NCBI RefSeq assembly: GCF_027596085.1
Contig: NC_072471.1
Span: 10,232,358-10,296,357, forward strand
Length of the DNA stretch: 64,000 bases
Direction: 5' to 3'
Source: Anoplopoma fimbria
Taxonomy: Eukaryota; Chordata; Actinopteri; Perciformes; Anoplopomatidae
Made by a program: the position numbers and the translations under genes. How positions within the stretch are numbered: position 1 is the first letter of the stretch; every line of letters starts with the position of its first letter. Under the pieces are notes generated by a model. It saw nothing but the letters and a program-made list of their open reading frames with translations. It made no database searches and was not told where the DNA came from. Below are positions 41,691 through 53,300 of the stretch, in pieces.

Positions 41691-43744
41691 TTTATAGGCA
41701 GTTTATAGGATTTCAGGGTATCCACATTGTATCCATAAAGAAAAAAAAGAAGAAAAAAAAACAGCTAATGAAAGATTTTCACATCTGTCTATTTGCACTG
41801 TTGTTTATATCACGATGGGAAATGGAGTATGTTTTTTTTTTTCTTTAAGATTTGTGCAGTTCAATTTTCCTGTTTTCAATTAAAAATTATTTTAAAAATG
41901 AATACTAGTATATAAGTTAAGATGAAAATACTGCCTTGAATTTATCGAATAGTTTTTCTACAAAGGAAAAGTTATATATGACCTTGTTTCAAGTTTTTTA
42001 ACTCCATCTAGCCCAACTCCCAACTCCTTCTCCCTTGTTGACAAATCCATAATAACATGCATATTAATATATGTTTCCAAACATTAACTACATATGTCTT
42101 CTTCTTCACTTCACTTCCACATCGAACTTGTAGAAGTTGCAAACTGAACCTTGATTGGCTCCAAACTAGTTGTGATGTCACAAAATCTGAGAGGTAAGGT
42201 GTGCAGAGAGAAACTTTCCCTCTTCAGCAAGTGAATGTGAAAACAGAATTATTGTGTTAAACTCTGCACACATACGTCATTCTTCACATTGAAGCTCCAA
42301 CATCCATCAAGGTCACAACAAGCAAGACAGATCTTTTTTACGCAGTTAAAGTTTTGGTTAAAAGACGTATTCTTAAACAAGAAACATATTAAAGTGAGTG
42401 TCCTACCCGGGGGCTCTGCAAAGATTTCAGTTCTTCAATCATTTCTTAAGATTAAGAAAATGTTTAATTCAAGTACAATGTTTGCAGTGTATAATCCCAT
42501 TCTTGGTATATATTTCATGTCCTGATGCTCACTGGCAACAGCCACTAAGCTTCACTTCTCAGTGCTCTTAACGCAGCCCTGACATATCATCGACCAACAT
42601 GCTTCAAATGCACGTCTGTGATCATTTTGCCTTATCAGAGCAGCAGCATGTTTTATGTGACGGATGTGTTTTACTTGAAGAGATTTTGTAATTTTTAAAG
42701 TGTGATATACATTTGCAAGTCTGTGTCCTTATTTAAATTCCATCCAACACTCGTGTCTTCATGTCTCCCAACATTAATCATGACAGCTTCCTGTTGTGCT
42801 GATCAGGCAAAATCCTGGATGACCTTCAGCTTTTCAGTATACCATAAATTTCCGTGCAGATATGACGTGTTGGATATGACGCAGGACTAGTTCAAACTGA
42901 AAAATAGTATTTTTTTGCACACAACAGTTGCTGCATCTAGTGTTTAATCTGTTTTTTGACGCTCAATTAAGCAGTATCTGGCAAACCCATTTTCTCTGCA
43001 AATGCCTTTACATGAGTCATAAATTTGATAAAACTCACAATATGGTTCTGCTTCGATCCAGCTTTAATTTTAAAAGCACTCATTCACTCTAGTGTTGTCA
43101 GCCTATATATCAGTTAAGAACTTAACTCTGCAATTAAATCCTCAACATATTGGTTCAGCTGTTGTGACAGTAAAGCCATATGGGATTGATGTTTTTTTTG
43201 CAGGCAGCATTAAAAACATTTGACAGATGCTTTCAGGATTTAAAGCCCTATCTTTAAAACTTAATGCGCACTTTTGACAGGCTCCTGCTTATATAGTGTC
43301 ATGGTCATAATTTAAAAACAAAGCGAAGGTTGGCTATGCATCAGAGAAAGTTAAAGCATGTGGATTTGCACTTTTATTATGTAGATACAGCATTTGAGCG
43401 ACTCAAGCCCAAAACACCATATTTCAGTTGGAAAGAAACAGAAGTCATTAAGGTCCCTTTACAGGTGTTGTCACTTTGCCTCATTAGACCCTCCTTCCTT
43501 GCAGAACTCCACGAAGCATGCAGCAGAGCAGAGGTCTAATCAGCCAGGACAAGTGAAAACACCTGCGTTTTTGTGCAGCTGCACCTGCTCTGTGCAAAGT
43601 ACAAGTGCTTAAAGTGGAGATTTATCGGTTACTGAATTAAAACTGGTCATAAAGATTAGTTTTATTCCACTCCGGCAAGTTTTGTGTGGCTTAATTAAAT
43701 ACAGAAAAAAACGTTAGCTTGCTAATGTCTGAGCCGTTTTAATG

Positions 43745-43960
43745 AGGAGTAAAAGACGTAAGCCTATGTTCATGTAAAGGGACACAAATTGTGCCACAAA
43801 AGTTGGGTTTAGGCAACAAAACCCAACTAGTTTTAAGGAAAAACATCATGATTGGGCTTAAAATAACTAAATATAGTTAGGTCTATGCAACAAAACCAAC
43901 TTTCGGTTTTGGCAATAAAGCCACTTAGGTTTACTAAAACCATCCGTCAACAACAGAACC
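43745..43960. repeat. GGTTTAGGCAACAAAACC-type repeat
   Basis: Two internal repeats of TTTAGGCAACAAAACCCAAC / TCTATGCAACAAAACCAAC and ACATCATGATTGGGCTTAAA are typical of a dispersed fish repeat. Confidence 0.5.
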
Positions 43961-44467
43961 ACAAGAATACTTTGTGACACACGGTGTCGAACGCTAATCT
44001 TGTGGATGAAAGTCCTGCGGTCACTTGGATGCGTGTAATTCGAGGTCACCACGAAAATGGATTCTCAATGTTTTTCTGTTGGCAGTGTTTTTGTGTTGAG
44101 TAAACAATTAGTGTCGATGTACACAAAACCAATCGATTGCATTTCTTGACTATTTCTTGACTATTTCCCGACGTGCCATGGTACTGGGCTGGCCTTTAAG
44201 GAACACATCTGACCAAACACTAATGGTCCAGACTGGGAAGATTTCGAACTACATGTATCAAAAATAACACCACATGCCTCAAATAACGTAAAGCAATGAC
44301 ATTTCTAGAATATCTAAAAAAGTCAGCTAGGTTAGCGTAGTCATATTTCCCACAGCTACACTTTATTGCTACTAACTTAACACACATTTCTCCAACAATG
44401 CATAAATAAAATCAAATGTGTATCTATAGAAACAAAAATATAAGTTTATTTTTTTTCAAATTCTTGT

Positions 44468-44710
44468 TAAAGTGGCCCTTTTATGCTTTTCCACTTTCCC
44501 CCCTCCTCTTTAGTGTGTTATATATATTTTTTACATGTAAAAGGTCCGCAGAGTATAAAACCTGAAGTCCACGCCTAAAAGGAGTTACCCTCCCCCTCAG
44601 AAGCTCCTGAGCTGCCTGAAACGGCTCCATTAAATTATCTCATTCACTTCCGTCACTTTATGAGGTCATAATGTTACGGAAGTGACTTAAAACTCTCCGG
44701 CTAGTTTGGC
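44468..44710. repeat. AAAGTGGCCCTTTTATGCTTTT-type repeat
   Basis: It contains AGTGGCCCTTTTATGCTTTT, AAGTCCACGCCTAAAAGGAG and GAGCTGCCTGAAACGGCTCC, all signatures of an abundant percomorph repeat. Confidence 0.6.
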
Positions 44711-45016
44711 CCTCAAACAACAAAAGGGAGAGGTGCTGCAGGACAGCCAGGATGAGAAAAACAAGGTGGATTATGAGCATTAACGCATGTAAACATGTTT
44801 TAAGTGTAACTTGAGATAAAAATCCGCTACCCGGAAAATAGCATAATTGGGCCTGTATAAATCATTTTGGGAATTTATGCCACAGACTTCCTGTTTCTGT
44901 AGTTGATTGCTTCTGGCAACATGATTAACACATGATTTAAGTCTTTGATAGCAAAAATATTTTTGTAAAAGGTGCAACCTGATTTAGAAAAAAATACTAT
45001 AGCTAGTCTTTACACT

Positions 45017-45292
45017 AGGTCTGTCACGGAATCAGATCACGACACGACTGTCGTGACCCCAAAAAAATCACAATAACAATGATACCGCAATATTTCTATA
45101 AAATTTGGAAAAAATTTGTCAAATTCATCTTTTAATTGGTCTATTACGTGTTTTGTCTCTTTTTTGGCCAGTTAATTGCACCCAAAATAAGTTTGTAGGG
45201 AGGTATAGAGAGTCGATACCCATTTAAAAGCGTGATTTAAGACTCTTTTCTAAATATTACGATAATCGTTCTGCCACTTGTGATAGCCCTAC
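45017..45292. repeat. TAGGTCTGTCACG-type repeat
   Basis: It begins ACTAGGTCTGTCACGGAATC and ends ATCGTTCTGCCACTTGTGAT / AGCCCTA. The ends are inverted relative to each other, as in a small nonautonomous element. Confidence 0.5.
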
Positions 45293-45539
45293 TTTACACG
45301 CAAACTTTATTGGATTTAGCTGGTGTAACCCAATCCTGGACCTTCATGAATTTGAGGTGCAGTAAAAAGGATCATATTATCATGTTAAAGATAGCTTTTT
45401 CAACTGCAGTCTCTTAAAGACACCCAGTATGGTTCTTGAATCCTCCACTTATCCTGCTTATTTTCCTCTGACTTTGAGACAGGTAAGTTAAACTCCTTGT
45501 CTCTCTTCACCACAATGATAAATTCATTTGTGTCCAGCA

Positions 45540-46100
45540 GAACAACCCAAGTTCTCTGTTGACAGCCACATTGTTGTCACTCTTTCAGAACAATGACATT
45601 GACCTTCTGCCTTTTCTTATGACCATGTCGCCGATTGCCATCAAGACCCATCTTGGACCTTCAGACTATCACTCTTTTGATCAAACTCTTCAAATACCTT
45701 CCCTGCACCCGACACAACACAACCTCCTTGACCCCAATCAATCAGGAGTCAAGCAGGCACTCTTACTCTCTGAATCCCAAAAAGGACTTTTCATTTTTTT
45801 TGACCCGTCTGCTGTGTTTGGCACCACTGCAGACCATGAGATCTGAGAATTCAACTGCATACGGTGTCTTTCTACCTGGCTGACTGCATCTATCAGGTTT
45901 CATTGCTGGAATCCCTCTGAAGAACGCGCAGTCCTTGGCTCCCTCCTTGCTTTTCAAGTAGTGAAGTGATTTTCTCTCTATTTTATGTCTCAGGCTGACA
46001 TATTTTACTTCTATAGTATTTGACATTGGCATCACCCTGAAGACACATGAGACATCTGAAACTAAGGGGGAGAGGAACCTGGTACATCAAATTAAATTGG
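45540..46100 (+). pseudogene. Decayed non-LTR retrotransposon reverse-transcriptase fragment
   Basis: Translation of the plus strand gives NLLDPNQSGVKQ, then ALLLSESQKGLFIFFDPSAV and FGTTADHEI. This resembles the NLLDPNQSGFR...TALL...LLDLSAAFDTVDH block of L2/CR1-like fish LINE reverse transcriptases. Downstream in a shifted frame, YLADCIYQVS and AVLGSLLAF resemble the SYLSDRxFQVS and SVLGPLLF segments. Frame changes and missing residues show it is not functional. The exact clade is inference. Confidence 0.6.
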
Positions 46101-46512
46101 GTCTACTAAAAGACTCAAGGACACTGAAAGACTTTTGCTTCCCAAGGGAAATCCACGTTTCCTTTAACACCAGTCAGTATTTGGTCCTCATTTTTTTGTC
46201 TTTATAGTAGATAAGGACTTTTAAAACTGGTTTAAGTGCCAGTATTTTGTGGTTGCACACTTTGTTTTAAAGCAAAAGACTAATTTATCTGGAAGGACTG
46301 GACCTCCGTGCTCATCTAAGCATGTACCAGTCCAGTTTATAATATCCTCCAACACACAAGGTCATTGTCTGGTGACATGAAATTGTTTTCAGAAGTATCA
46401 GGCTGAGACTACTCTTTAAAAGGGGACAACATAAAGTATTGGGCTTCAGTTGTGAAGAGAGGTTCTGATCACATAGAAGTTCCCATTCATTTTCAGAGTG
46501 AATATAGTATGT

Positions 46513-46830
46513 TCTAAACCAGCGGTTCCCAGCCTTTTGGGCTTTTCTGAAGTAGTAAAGTTATCTAGTTATTCAAAAGGAAAAATAAATATATTAGAAG
46601 AAAGTCTGAAAAACATTTGGGTAGATTAAATGCTTTTTAGCTTTGCTTTCGCTATGATCTTGCAACCCCATATATTTATTTTGTAACCCCTTGGGTATTT
46701 GTGACTTTATGGTTAGTAATCCGTTTTCTACTTTAATAAATGCATTTTATCAGAGAAAAATGCACAATGTTTTAAGGGGGATCACACAAAGCAGTTTGTC
46801 ACAACCCAAATTAAACTAGTTTCCCAGCCT
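46513..46830. repeat. CCAGCGGTTCCCAGCCTTTTGG-type repeat
   Basis: It contains AACCAGCGGTTCCCAGCCTT at the left and GCAACCCCATATATTTATTT / TAACCCCTTGGGTATTTGTG inside, as in a widespread vertebrate DNA-transposon-derived repeat. Boundaries are approximate. Confidence 0.5.
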
Positions 46831-49706
46831 TTCTAATTTACATTGCTTGATTTGGGGGATTATTCTGCTCTCATTTTACAACCTTTAATGTCTAGCTTCA
46901 GTTCAGCTTGTTGGATTTCCAAACTTGTGACTGCACAGCCTCGGGAACTTGCGCTTTAACTAGGGAGGGTCTCACTAACAGATGAAACCTTTGTCCCACT
47001 TTCATACAATCTGACTGCTCTGCCTCCCTGTTTCAGTGATTGCTTTGTTTCTGCCAGTTAATGACTGAATAAGAGGAGGATGCCTGTTATCTGGCAAACT
47101 TAAGTGTTTTTAATTAGCTGTGCTTTGACCAAGTCCTCTGCTGTTCCCCAAGACAGAGATTAACTAAAATAAGGGAAAAAAGAAAAGAAAATAACTGGGC
47201 TTTGGGGGGACATGGGTTCTCTAAAGAGACGGTGTTGAGCCAAAAATGAGAGCGGCGCTTGGTTTGGGTTGCCTAGAAAGCCGCCAAGTATTTTTTTTGA
47301 GCCAGAAATAAATTAAAAAAAGGGGGCAAACAAAACACACAGGACAAGTGACCATGTGCTCCAGCAGATTGAGGCTTTTTAAAAACTCCTCTCAGCTGAA
47401 GGCAATTCCTCCTATAACGAGCAGGCAGGTCCACAGCTGAGCTCGTTAGTATCCGTAGTAGTAGCAGTAACCTTCCTCTTAAAGTCTGTTTTTTTTAAAT
47501 ATAATGGTTGCTGCTTCATACAGTGGGCAGGAATCACTAAAAATAGATATATTTGTTTCAAAAAATTCTAGCGTATTTTTTGTTGTGCATAAGTGTTTTT
47601 TCTTTGCTTATTTTTGGATTTTTATTCCGAATAAACCGAAACAAATAAAATAATCTATATTCCATTAACTTCAGTAAACAATTAACACAGTTCCTCCAAA
47701 GTTCATCGCACAGCTGTGTCTACGGTACTTCTGAAGTTGCAATGAGCTCTGTACTTAAAACCGTCTGGTAAAAACGTAGCATGCTGTGTCTGACTTTGTG
47801 ACATTACAGGGTGGTACTTCATTCCAGACATTCCCATAAGATCAGAGAGGTAAAAGTACATATGCAGTCCCAGGAAACCAAGAACATGCTGTGCCGAGTT
47901 GCAAAAAAATCACTTCATTTTGGATCCCAAATGTTCTTGAGTGATTATGTCAGTGGAAAGCAATTTGAGTGCTGACATGCCGACATTTGCGTCAGTGCAA
48001 TGAAAAAAAAAAAAAAGAGTGAAACTGGCCTCCCGTTGGCCTGTTTTCCACTGCTGCTGATCCCGTGAAAGAATTGCCTCTTTGTCTCTGAACTCTGTCT
48101 ACTAAACATGTTCAGTCGATATGTGGCATAGCCCTCTTCACTCCACTCTTCTCCAGTAGCAAAACAAACCCATTCGCATGTGTCTTGACACCTGTTACTG
48201 TTGCTATTTTTGGTGTTTTGGAAATATAATATTTCCATTTTGGTCTTCAGGCTTCAGGGTCGTTAATCCCTCACAAAGTGACTGATACTGACAAGGAAAG
48301 TAACTTATCTTGGACACTTTTGAGGTAAAATGACCATGTATGTGTTGATTTTATTCAATTTTTGTCTTTAGCTCTGGTCACCTAATTAATTCCAGAAATA
48401 TAGAACGAGGCCTCCCCTTTTCGAAATTAAAAATTCAACCAATCTTCAGAGCAACATAAGACGTAGAGAGACAAGTAGGCTATTGTTAAAAGGAATTTTG
48501 CTTCTTCAGAGCTTATTTCTCTCCTTTCGCCAATACCAAAGCTCGAAAATTGAGGACTTTGTCACCAAAATAGTTAACAAAGTGGGTGAATTAGAGATTA
48601 TGAGGAAAAAAGAGGAAAGAGCAGAGTCTAGTTACTCAAATAGAAAGGCTTAGGGGTTCTAATCTGAGGGCTAAACTACTGTGAAACATGTGGGATCAAG
48701 AATTTATGAATAAGAGAAACAAAGTACCACTTGGGGACAATTTTACAGATCAAAACTGATCTTTTCTCTGCTCTTCTTTGAGGTGACTGATGAGCAGTTT
48801 TGTTAATGCTGCACTACTGCCCCCTGCAGGATATATTTACAACAAACTTGTACATCCCTTATTTACCTACAAAAAGGGTTCAGCATCTTTAACAAGAGTA
48901 TAATCAGATCTTAAAAGTGGATCCATTCAGTTATTCCTTTGTGAATTACTTTGCATTGTCTATCTTGTAATAGATGCACACATTACTCTAGGATCATATA
49001 AGATCCACCTCTAGATCTATAACATGTTTCACGTCAACAGGGCCAGAAGACCCAGAAGAGAGAAAACCATATGAGTGGTCAAAAGTTATTTTCTGTGACG
49101 TCATGCTACATTATGTCCTCAGTACCTGCTGATGCAGCTGGAGAGCACGGGGAGATACAAGGAGAATCACTGATACAAAGCTGTAATTGCTTGTCTCGTT
49201 GATTTGATTTAGGAAATTCAACCACCGCATGAAATCAAGTGAGGGCTTTGCAGATTTCCCTGTTGGGATCGGCTTCATTAGACAAAATAGGTCTCTGGGG
49301 AAATTTGCCTTTTTTTTTTAAATAAAAAGTGTCTGAGCAAAACCACCAAGGCTCTGAGGATCCTACCGGTTCCTGTGAGCTGTATTTTTATGCTAAATTT
49401 CTCTCACACACAATTTCTGATCTTAGTCCACTGTGTCATTGCATCATTCTGTGTCCCCCCTGCCCTGTCCTTATGAGCATTGTTAATTGTCTTCATCTGT
49501 ATCGCAGTGCAGCTCCTGCGAGGGCCCTGCAAGGTCAAAGCTGCTCAAGGGCCTCAAAGTCATAGAGGCCTGACAGGTGAACGTACAAGGTCGATGAGGT
49601 CTTAGCCTCATCCACTGGGATATACCTCATCCCCAACACTATTGTTAAATTTAGTTTTAATCTTGTCCATGCACTGCAAGTCAAGTTTTTCAAAGTAAAA
49701 GGTCAG

Positions 49707-49781
<75 letters not shown>

Positions 49782-50069
49782 TTTTGATGAATGAGTCAAC
49801 CTTTTCACAGACATTTCTTTTCACTGAACATTTAGCATCTAGGGATATTTCCAGTATGTTAAAAGACTTTGCAAATAAGTAATTTGTCATCAAATAACAC
49901 CTTCCCAGTGAGTGACCATTTATCCCGCACTTATTACAAAGTTAAAAGTGATTTATTAGCGGACAAGAATTTACTGCACATTATCAAACAATTCTTCTAC
50001 TTGTTTTTGTCATAGCTTTTGTGCTTAATAAAGTTTATAAGAACACAGAGAATAATAAGTTTCATTCAA
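46831..50069. other. Intergenic sequence downstream of pkp2
   Basis: AT-rich sequence with one compound microsatellite at 49711-49778. No exon or RNA gene was recognised. Confidence 0.45.
49711..49778. repeat. Compound (TA)n(GA)n microsatellite
   Basis: About 19 TA units switch abruptly to about 15 GA units, downstream of the pkp2 3' end. Confidence 0.94.
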
Positions 50070-50325
50070 AACGGTTTATTCATCTGAGGAATCAAATCAA
50101 GTCAGACAGCAATAAATCAGCTTGTTGTTCATGTGTGTTACAGTAGGCAGTTCATTCAAAAACACATTTTATAAACATTTATTGATTTAACAGTTCATCA
50201 AATTTGCAGCATTGAAAAAAAACACAGGCGGTCCATTACAGGAAGAAGAGTGTTGTTGATTGTTGATTGATGCCGTTATTGTAAACAGGTGCATATTGAG
50301 TTAGTTATAGATATTGGGTTCAGTC
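50070..50325 (-). other. pkp2: pkp2 3' UTR with poly(A) signals
   Basis: This region follows the TGA at 50326. Minus-strand AATAAA hexamers (TTTATT on the plus strand) lie at 50178-50183 and 50075-50080, which would give a UTR of about 150-260 nt. The cleavage site is inferred, not seen. Confidence 0.5.
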
Positions 50326-50388
50326 TCATCTGGAGTTCACAGCCTTTGTTGTCCTCGCATTAATGAAATCAGTTTTTCTGTAGCCACA
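50326..50388 (-). CDS. pkp2: pkp2 coding exon 13, conserved C-terminus
   Basis: This terminal exon is 63 nt with a TTTCTCAACAG acceptor. It encodes [20 protein letters not shown] and then [14 protein letters not shown] matches the TDFVNSRTAKA end of mammalian PKP2. It is too short for most ORF listings, and it supplies the true C-terminus. Confidence 0.93.
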   Translation of the reverse strand, partial: CGYRKTDFINARTTKAVNSR

Positions 50389-53300
50389 CTGTTGAGAAAC
50401 AAAGTATTGATTATGGACACCATTTCAATGTTGTATTGCAGAGGTTTTTAAATCCAATATGTATTGAATTTGTTTCACATTGGTGCCCCCTAGTAGCAGT
50501 GACAAGAACAGGCCTAAATAACAAATTAGTTTTCTTAATCACTGTGCACTCTGAGCACCCTTACGATGTAACGTATCAATGTTGAACGGATCAATGTTTA
50601 TGTTGTGTATGATATGCTGTACAAAAACGACTAAATAAAGCTACTTAGACATGAAGAAGCAAATTAATTTCTATATAGACCTAAAGCAATTATTTTACTT
50701 GGACTATGTGTGCCTTGACCCTTGCAAAAAACGTTCATGAAAGCTTCTAATGCTGGACTCATAAACAGTGCAGGGAAAAAAGATGAACATCAAAGAAGCT
50801 GCAAGAACACGTGCAGACAGGATGGCAACATGTTGCGAGTGGTGACTTAAAAGATGTTCCAGCTGTGCTCACTGTGTGCTACAACCCAGATGAGTGACAT
50901 ATACAGGGCGGTTAACCTTTAGGGAAGCATGCGCTATACTGTAATGTGCTGCATGGCTGTAGTAGGAACCCACCTTCTTGTAGGCCCCATGGAGATCACT
51001 GTGTTTCCACACGGTGTGCAACAAGACGCATGCTGCCTGACCCGCTCTGGTTGGTCCATAACTAGGAAATGAAAAGTTCAAATAAATCACGTTTGAGTCT
51101 TTTTACTTCTGGATGCAAATGGGAGGTGGTACTCATAAATTAGTCATAACTCACTAATACAGTGCTAATAATCAAACAGGAATTGATTCAGTGTGATAGA
51201 AGAGCTCTTAATTAGGATGGTAGCGCAGACTAACCCATTGTCCTTGCTGCTGATGTTGATGATCTTTTGGAGGGCTCCCTGGTTGACGATGGCTTTGACG
51301 TGTTGCGTGTCAGTCTGACTCAGGTTATTCAGGGTGTGACACAGAGAAGCCGTCACCTCGGTAGGCAGGTCGGTGGCGGTGTCGTCGTTTGGCAGCATCC
51401 CAACCAACTCTGGCAACACCTGCTTCACTTCAGAAGGAGGAAACAAATAGGAAAGTGTGCAAAATAAAAAAAGAAAGGTGCAGCTTGCGGTCCAAATTGA
51501 AACAAAATGGTCGGCAGTCAATTTGTTGGTGGAGGTAAATAACAGGTTAATATTTAAAACCTCAAAGTATCTCAGTTTGTAATGGGAGCAGTTACCGATG
51601 TCAGGGTGCAGTTCCTGGTAGCGCGAGAGGTTTTTTATTAGAGATATGGCCGTCCTCTTCACATTACTCTCTCCCTCATCTAACATCTTCCTGACATGCT
51701 GAAGGCCATTCTCCCGTTGGACAATAGTGAAGGCAATGGCTTCAGTCACCTGCCAGGCCACAGAAAAATGGATGAAATGTGTGTAATGTAAGCTGTTCAT
51801 TTGAATTTTATTGAAAGGGTCTTCATACATGATAACAACTGATTTATGGTGCTGTTAAAGGTTTGTTTACATCAATCATTTACACAGTAATAAAACAGTA
51901 CAACAATCTGTTTTTTTATCTACAATTCCATTTGTTCAGTTAAACCTGTTAAATCCTTGTACTAATTGTCACAGAAACACTCAGTGTGCCTTTAAAACAA
52001 GTAACTTTATAGTACAATTTGTAACAAACTACATATACAAGAACAAGTTTTAGATCCTTCCATCACTTGAATTTCTCCATAATCTAGTGCTGAAATCATT
52101 TGTCAAGTTATTGACTATCATCACTTCAATTTAGTTTCATTCGTCAGTAACAATGACATATAATCCCCAGACCAGGTAAATAAACTACAGTATATTGCTA
52201 ACTTAATTGGAAGGAGAGATGTGACCCACTAACATTTAGCAGATTTAACACAATAGCAGACTACAGAGGGTATAAGGCTGTGTGGTGATGTGTAAACATC
52301 TTTGTTGTTTTTTCTCCTTTCAGAATAAAACAATAGATAAAAAGTTGACTTCCATCCCCTCTTACCGCTCCGTTCCCAGCTGTGATGTTCTGCAGGGCTC
52401 CGATGGCCGCCTCCTGGGTGTAGTGACGCACACTGCGGGCCATCAGTGACAAGTACATGCGGATAGTGATGGTGCTCCACAGCCACTCTATGCCTCGGGG
52501 GTTGGCCTTCTCCTCCAGCAGGGGGCACTGTCGCTTCAGATGCTGGGAAGAAACAGTTCATGAGCTGCAGTTGTTTTCTTATCACTGGGTTCAACATGAG
52601 GCAGCTATTTTGTCTTGTTTTGTCATTTTAAGTTAACTTAACCAGGAAGAGGCTGAGCTTAAATACCAATTTGCAGCATCCTCATGCTGTAAATTCACAT
52701 CATTTAAAAGAATTTACCAATGCAGTCACTGAGTAGCTGCATTGCAGATGGTTGTTTGAGGGGTCTGATGGACATGCAAAGACTTATGAGTAGTGTTCGA
52801 TGAAATCAAAAGTTATTTATGCATATTCTTGAACTTGTGTGTGTATATGTATGTCCTTAGTCACATATGATCTGGTGTGGCTAGCTAAAGATCCTCATTA
52901 GATAAAGACACACTTCAACAATACCTTATGGGTGGTAGTAGCTAACTGAGCTATATCATAGTACCCTAGTGTCACTTTGTCTGGGACAGTTTTCATTGTT
53001 TCAACTCAGCCACTTAAAAGCAAGTAAGGGAAAGTTGATGATAATTCTCTCTCGGTTTCAGACTACGGGCAACTGCTTTCATATTACACACGTCATTTGA
53101 TATGTTGTTAATGTTAAAATATATTAGATTAGTTTTAATGAAGCATTGCGACAAGTTTATAACAGCAGGTCTTTTTGCTGCTGGCACAGACCCACCCAAC
53201 AAAGCAGAAATGTTAATGTATCCTCTGCGTTGATGTTTCTCTTCTCGCCCATAATATCAAAGAAAAATAAATATGATTGGCCTCCAAGACGATGTTTTAT

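Larger units (their letters stand above)
41691..45016. other. Intergenic between rassf8 promoter and pkp2 3' end, left part
   Basis: It holds the two interspersed repeats listed at 43745-43960 and 44468-44710. No gene was seen. Confidence 0.45.
50389..52365 (-). other. pkp2: pkp2 introns between exons 9 and 13
   Basis: The gaps are 51750-52365, 51428-51595, 51062-51234 and 50389-50973. The last one holds an open frame reading on from exon 12 (50869-50973), which I interpret as intron read-through. No repeats or RNA genes were recognised. Confidence 0.6.
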
